DNA of 64,000 nucleotides, taken from NCBI RefSeq assembly GCF_910591885.1, contig NC_063269.1:5518001-5582000 (forward strand). Direction: 5' to 3'. The position numbers were made by a program, and so were the translations under genes. Source of the DNA: Bombus terrestris (taxonomy: Eukaryota > Arthropoda > Insecta > Hymenoptera > Apidae). The notes under the pieces were generated by a model. That model did no database searches. It had not been told where the DNA came from and worked only from the letters and a program-made list of their open reading frames with translations. Positions 62,701 through 64,000 of the stretch are shown here, piece by piece (the stretch's first letter is position 1; every line of letters starts with the position of its first letter).

Positions 62701-64000
62701 AATTGATCGTTCGTCCGCGTCACGATAAAACCACCGGGTTTCTTTGCCTTCTTGCATCCATGAAGTTGCGATAAGGAACCCGGGAAAATGCGAATCAAAC
62801 GCGAACTACGAGCGAGGATTCTGAAAGGAATTATAACGACATGTTGGGAGACTGTCAAATCGGTAACGCTACCTGTAGTCGTCTACAAGCAGTTAGATCC
62901 TTTATTTATGTATCCATTTGAACGAATAACACAGTTTGGGAAAATTAACGCAAAAAGAGATGGATGAATACCGTATTCGGTCATGCCGCGAGTAACGCGG
63001 TTCTTCTAAACGAGTTCAGTTTAAAAGTATATCTCGTAATACGTCGAAGTATTAAAAAAATTGGAATCGGGAACTTGATAGGAAAAGGTATCGAATCGCG
63101 GTAAAAGTATGGGAAATTTCGTCATTGATCGATCATCGACAGGTCACTTTTTATCTTCATCCGGGACGTGAAAAGCAACGAGTGCGTTACTTATAGGGCG
63201 ACCTGATACGTAGAAAACATACGAAGCTTGAAAACAGCAAACATAGACGGTATCATAGACGTTAGACGATTTATAGCAGAGCGAAGAGAACAATCGGGAA
63301 AATCATGTTGGCGAGTGTAGGAATCGACTGGAAACGCTGTTAAACAAACGTTAGTACCGCGCGAGACCATAGAACAACGTCTGCGTCAACGTGTCAGATT
63401 CATTTGCCCTTATCTACTTGCACATGCGCGTAACGTACTCGGCGTTCGTTCGGTCAAGTAAGTAGTATGCTCGTTGTTTCGTTTCGCGATCTGCGGCAAA
63501 AAATGATCGCCATTCCTTCCTTTCTCTTTCTCTCGGTTCATCGTATCTAACGATCTTCGAGCGAGAGGAAAAGTCGGTGCGTTCGAAAGCCAGATCCGAC
63601 TGTAATTGCCGCTAACGTTGGCGACTCGAAGCGGCGGCTGCCGCGGGCAAGTTGGATGCGTTTCTTCTCGAGCTCGCGTTGAAATAATCGCGGCCGAGTC
63701 ACGGGCGAATAAGCTGTTAGCGAGCAGAATCGCCGAGAGCGAGGCCTCGGTCTCGCGTGACAGACTGTCCGCGCCGATTGCTCGCTCGGCTCGACGCTTA
63801 CGGTAATGACTTAATGTCGACGAGTTGTACAATGTTACACGAGGCCGCCTTTTTCCTGGACTCGGTGGTAACGTTGTACGCTGGTTCCACGCGTGTAACT
63901 GCGTTTCGACGAAAATAAGCAGCGTGGCCGGCGCGAACAGCACACGCCGCTTCGGAGCAACGGGGTAAAAATAAGCGCAGCTATTCGAATCCACGCGAGT
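59717..64000. other. Upstream flank of wingless
   Basis: Contains the presumed wingless 5' UTR and promoter, whose start site I could not place. Features are a possible stem-loop at 60174-60215, a long pyrimidine-rich tract (about 60850-61330, purine-rich on the wingless sense strand), CGAT-rich sequence around 60560-60600 and an AT-rich, ORF-free island at about 62860-63420. No coding exon of a known family was recognised. Confidence 0.5.
60850..61330. repeat. Long pyrimidine-rich tract upstream of wingless
   Basis: Nearly 500 bp dominated by C and T on the plus strand, including tandem TTCTC units at about 60999-61024. On the wingless sense strand it is a purine tract about 1.1-1.6 kb upstream of the start codon. 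Confidence 0.8.

Noticed and set aside
1..64000. tRNA, rRNA, CRISPR and transposase genes
   Set aside because: Looked for by eye (B-box words, repeat-spacer patterns, transposase motifs) and nothing convincing was found; a tRNAscan or repeat-library search was not possible.

Overview
The window is insect nuclear DNA carrying two neighbouring Wnt ligand genes and a large amount of non-coding sequence. Every exon that can be recognised belongs to Wnt6 (plus strand) or to wingless/Wnt1 (minus strand). The two genes converge tail to tail, with their stop codons about 12.1 kb apart (38341 and 50474). The protein details (the SMWWGIAK junction, GKIVDRGCRET, and a short wingless-specific insert) place it in insects. 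The CpG-rich, transposon-poor base composition and large 5' introns beside 73-85 bp 3' introns suggest an aculeate hymenopteran (bee or ant). That assignment is an inference from composition and needs a database search.

Layout. 1-20514: non-coding DNA upstream of Wnt6, with microsatellites and an unusual CACGTG cluster near 9.55 kb. 20515-38341: Wnt6, five coding exons, two large introns (7.5 and 9.1 kb) and two small ones (73 and 81 bp); predicted protein 356 aa. 38342-50473: the interval between the genes, ending in an AT-rich, ORF-free stretch that is probably the wingless 3' UTR. 50474-59716: wingless, four coding exons on the minus strand, introns of 3.0 kb, 4.9 kb and 85 bp; predicted protein 398 aa. 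59717-64000: non-coding DNA upstream of wingless, with a long pyrimidine tract and an AT-rich, ORF-free island near 63 kb.

Both gene models close exactly: GT/AG boundaries, compatible phases and totals divisible by three. They share three introns at homologous positions and phases (2, 1, 0), as expected of paralogues from an old tandem duplication; Wnt6 has one extra phase-1 intron. Both products are predicted secreted, lipid-modified, cysteine-rich ligands for Frizzled/LRP receptors. In insects wingless acts in segment polarity and appendage patterning, and Wnt6 is often expressed in overlapping domains, so shared enhancers are plausible. Three exact Ci/Gli 9-mers lie in the interval and in wingless intron 1.

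Most other long open frames are products of the CpG-rich, stop-poor composition and of simple repeats; I do not regard them as genes. I saw no Wnt10, Wnt9 or Wnt4 exons, no recognisable transposase, no RNA gene and no CRISPR. No clearly new biological system is evident. The most useful leads are the convergent gene order, the in-frame 81-bp Wnt6 intron, the E-box cluster, and the candidate Ci and homeodomain sites.
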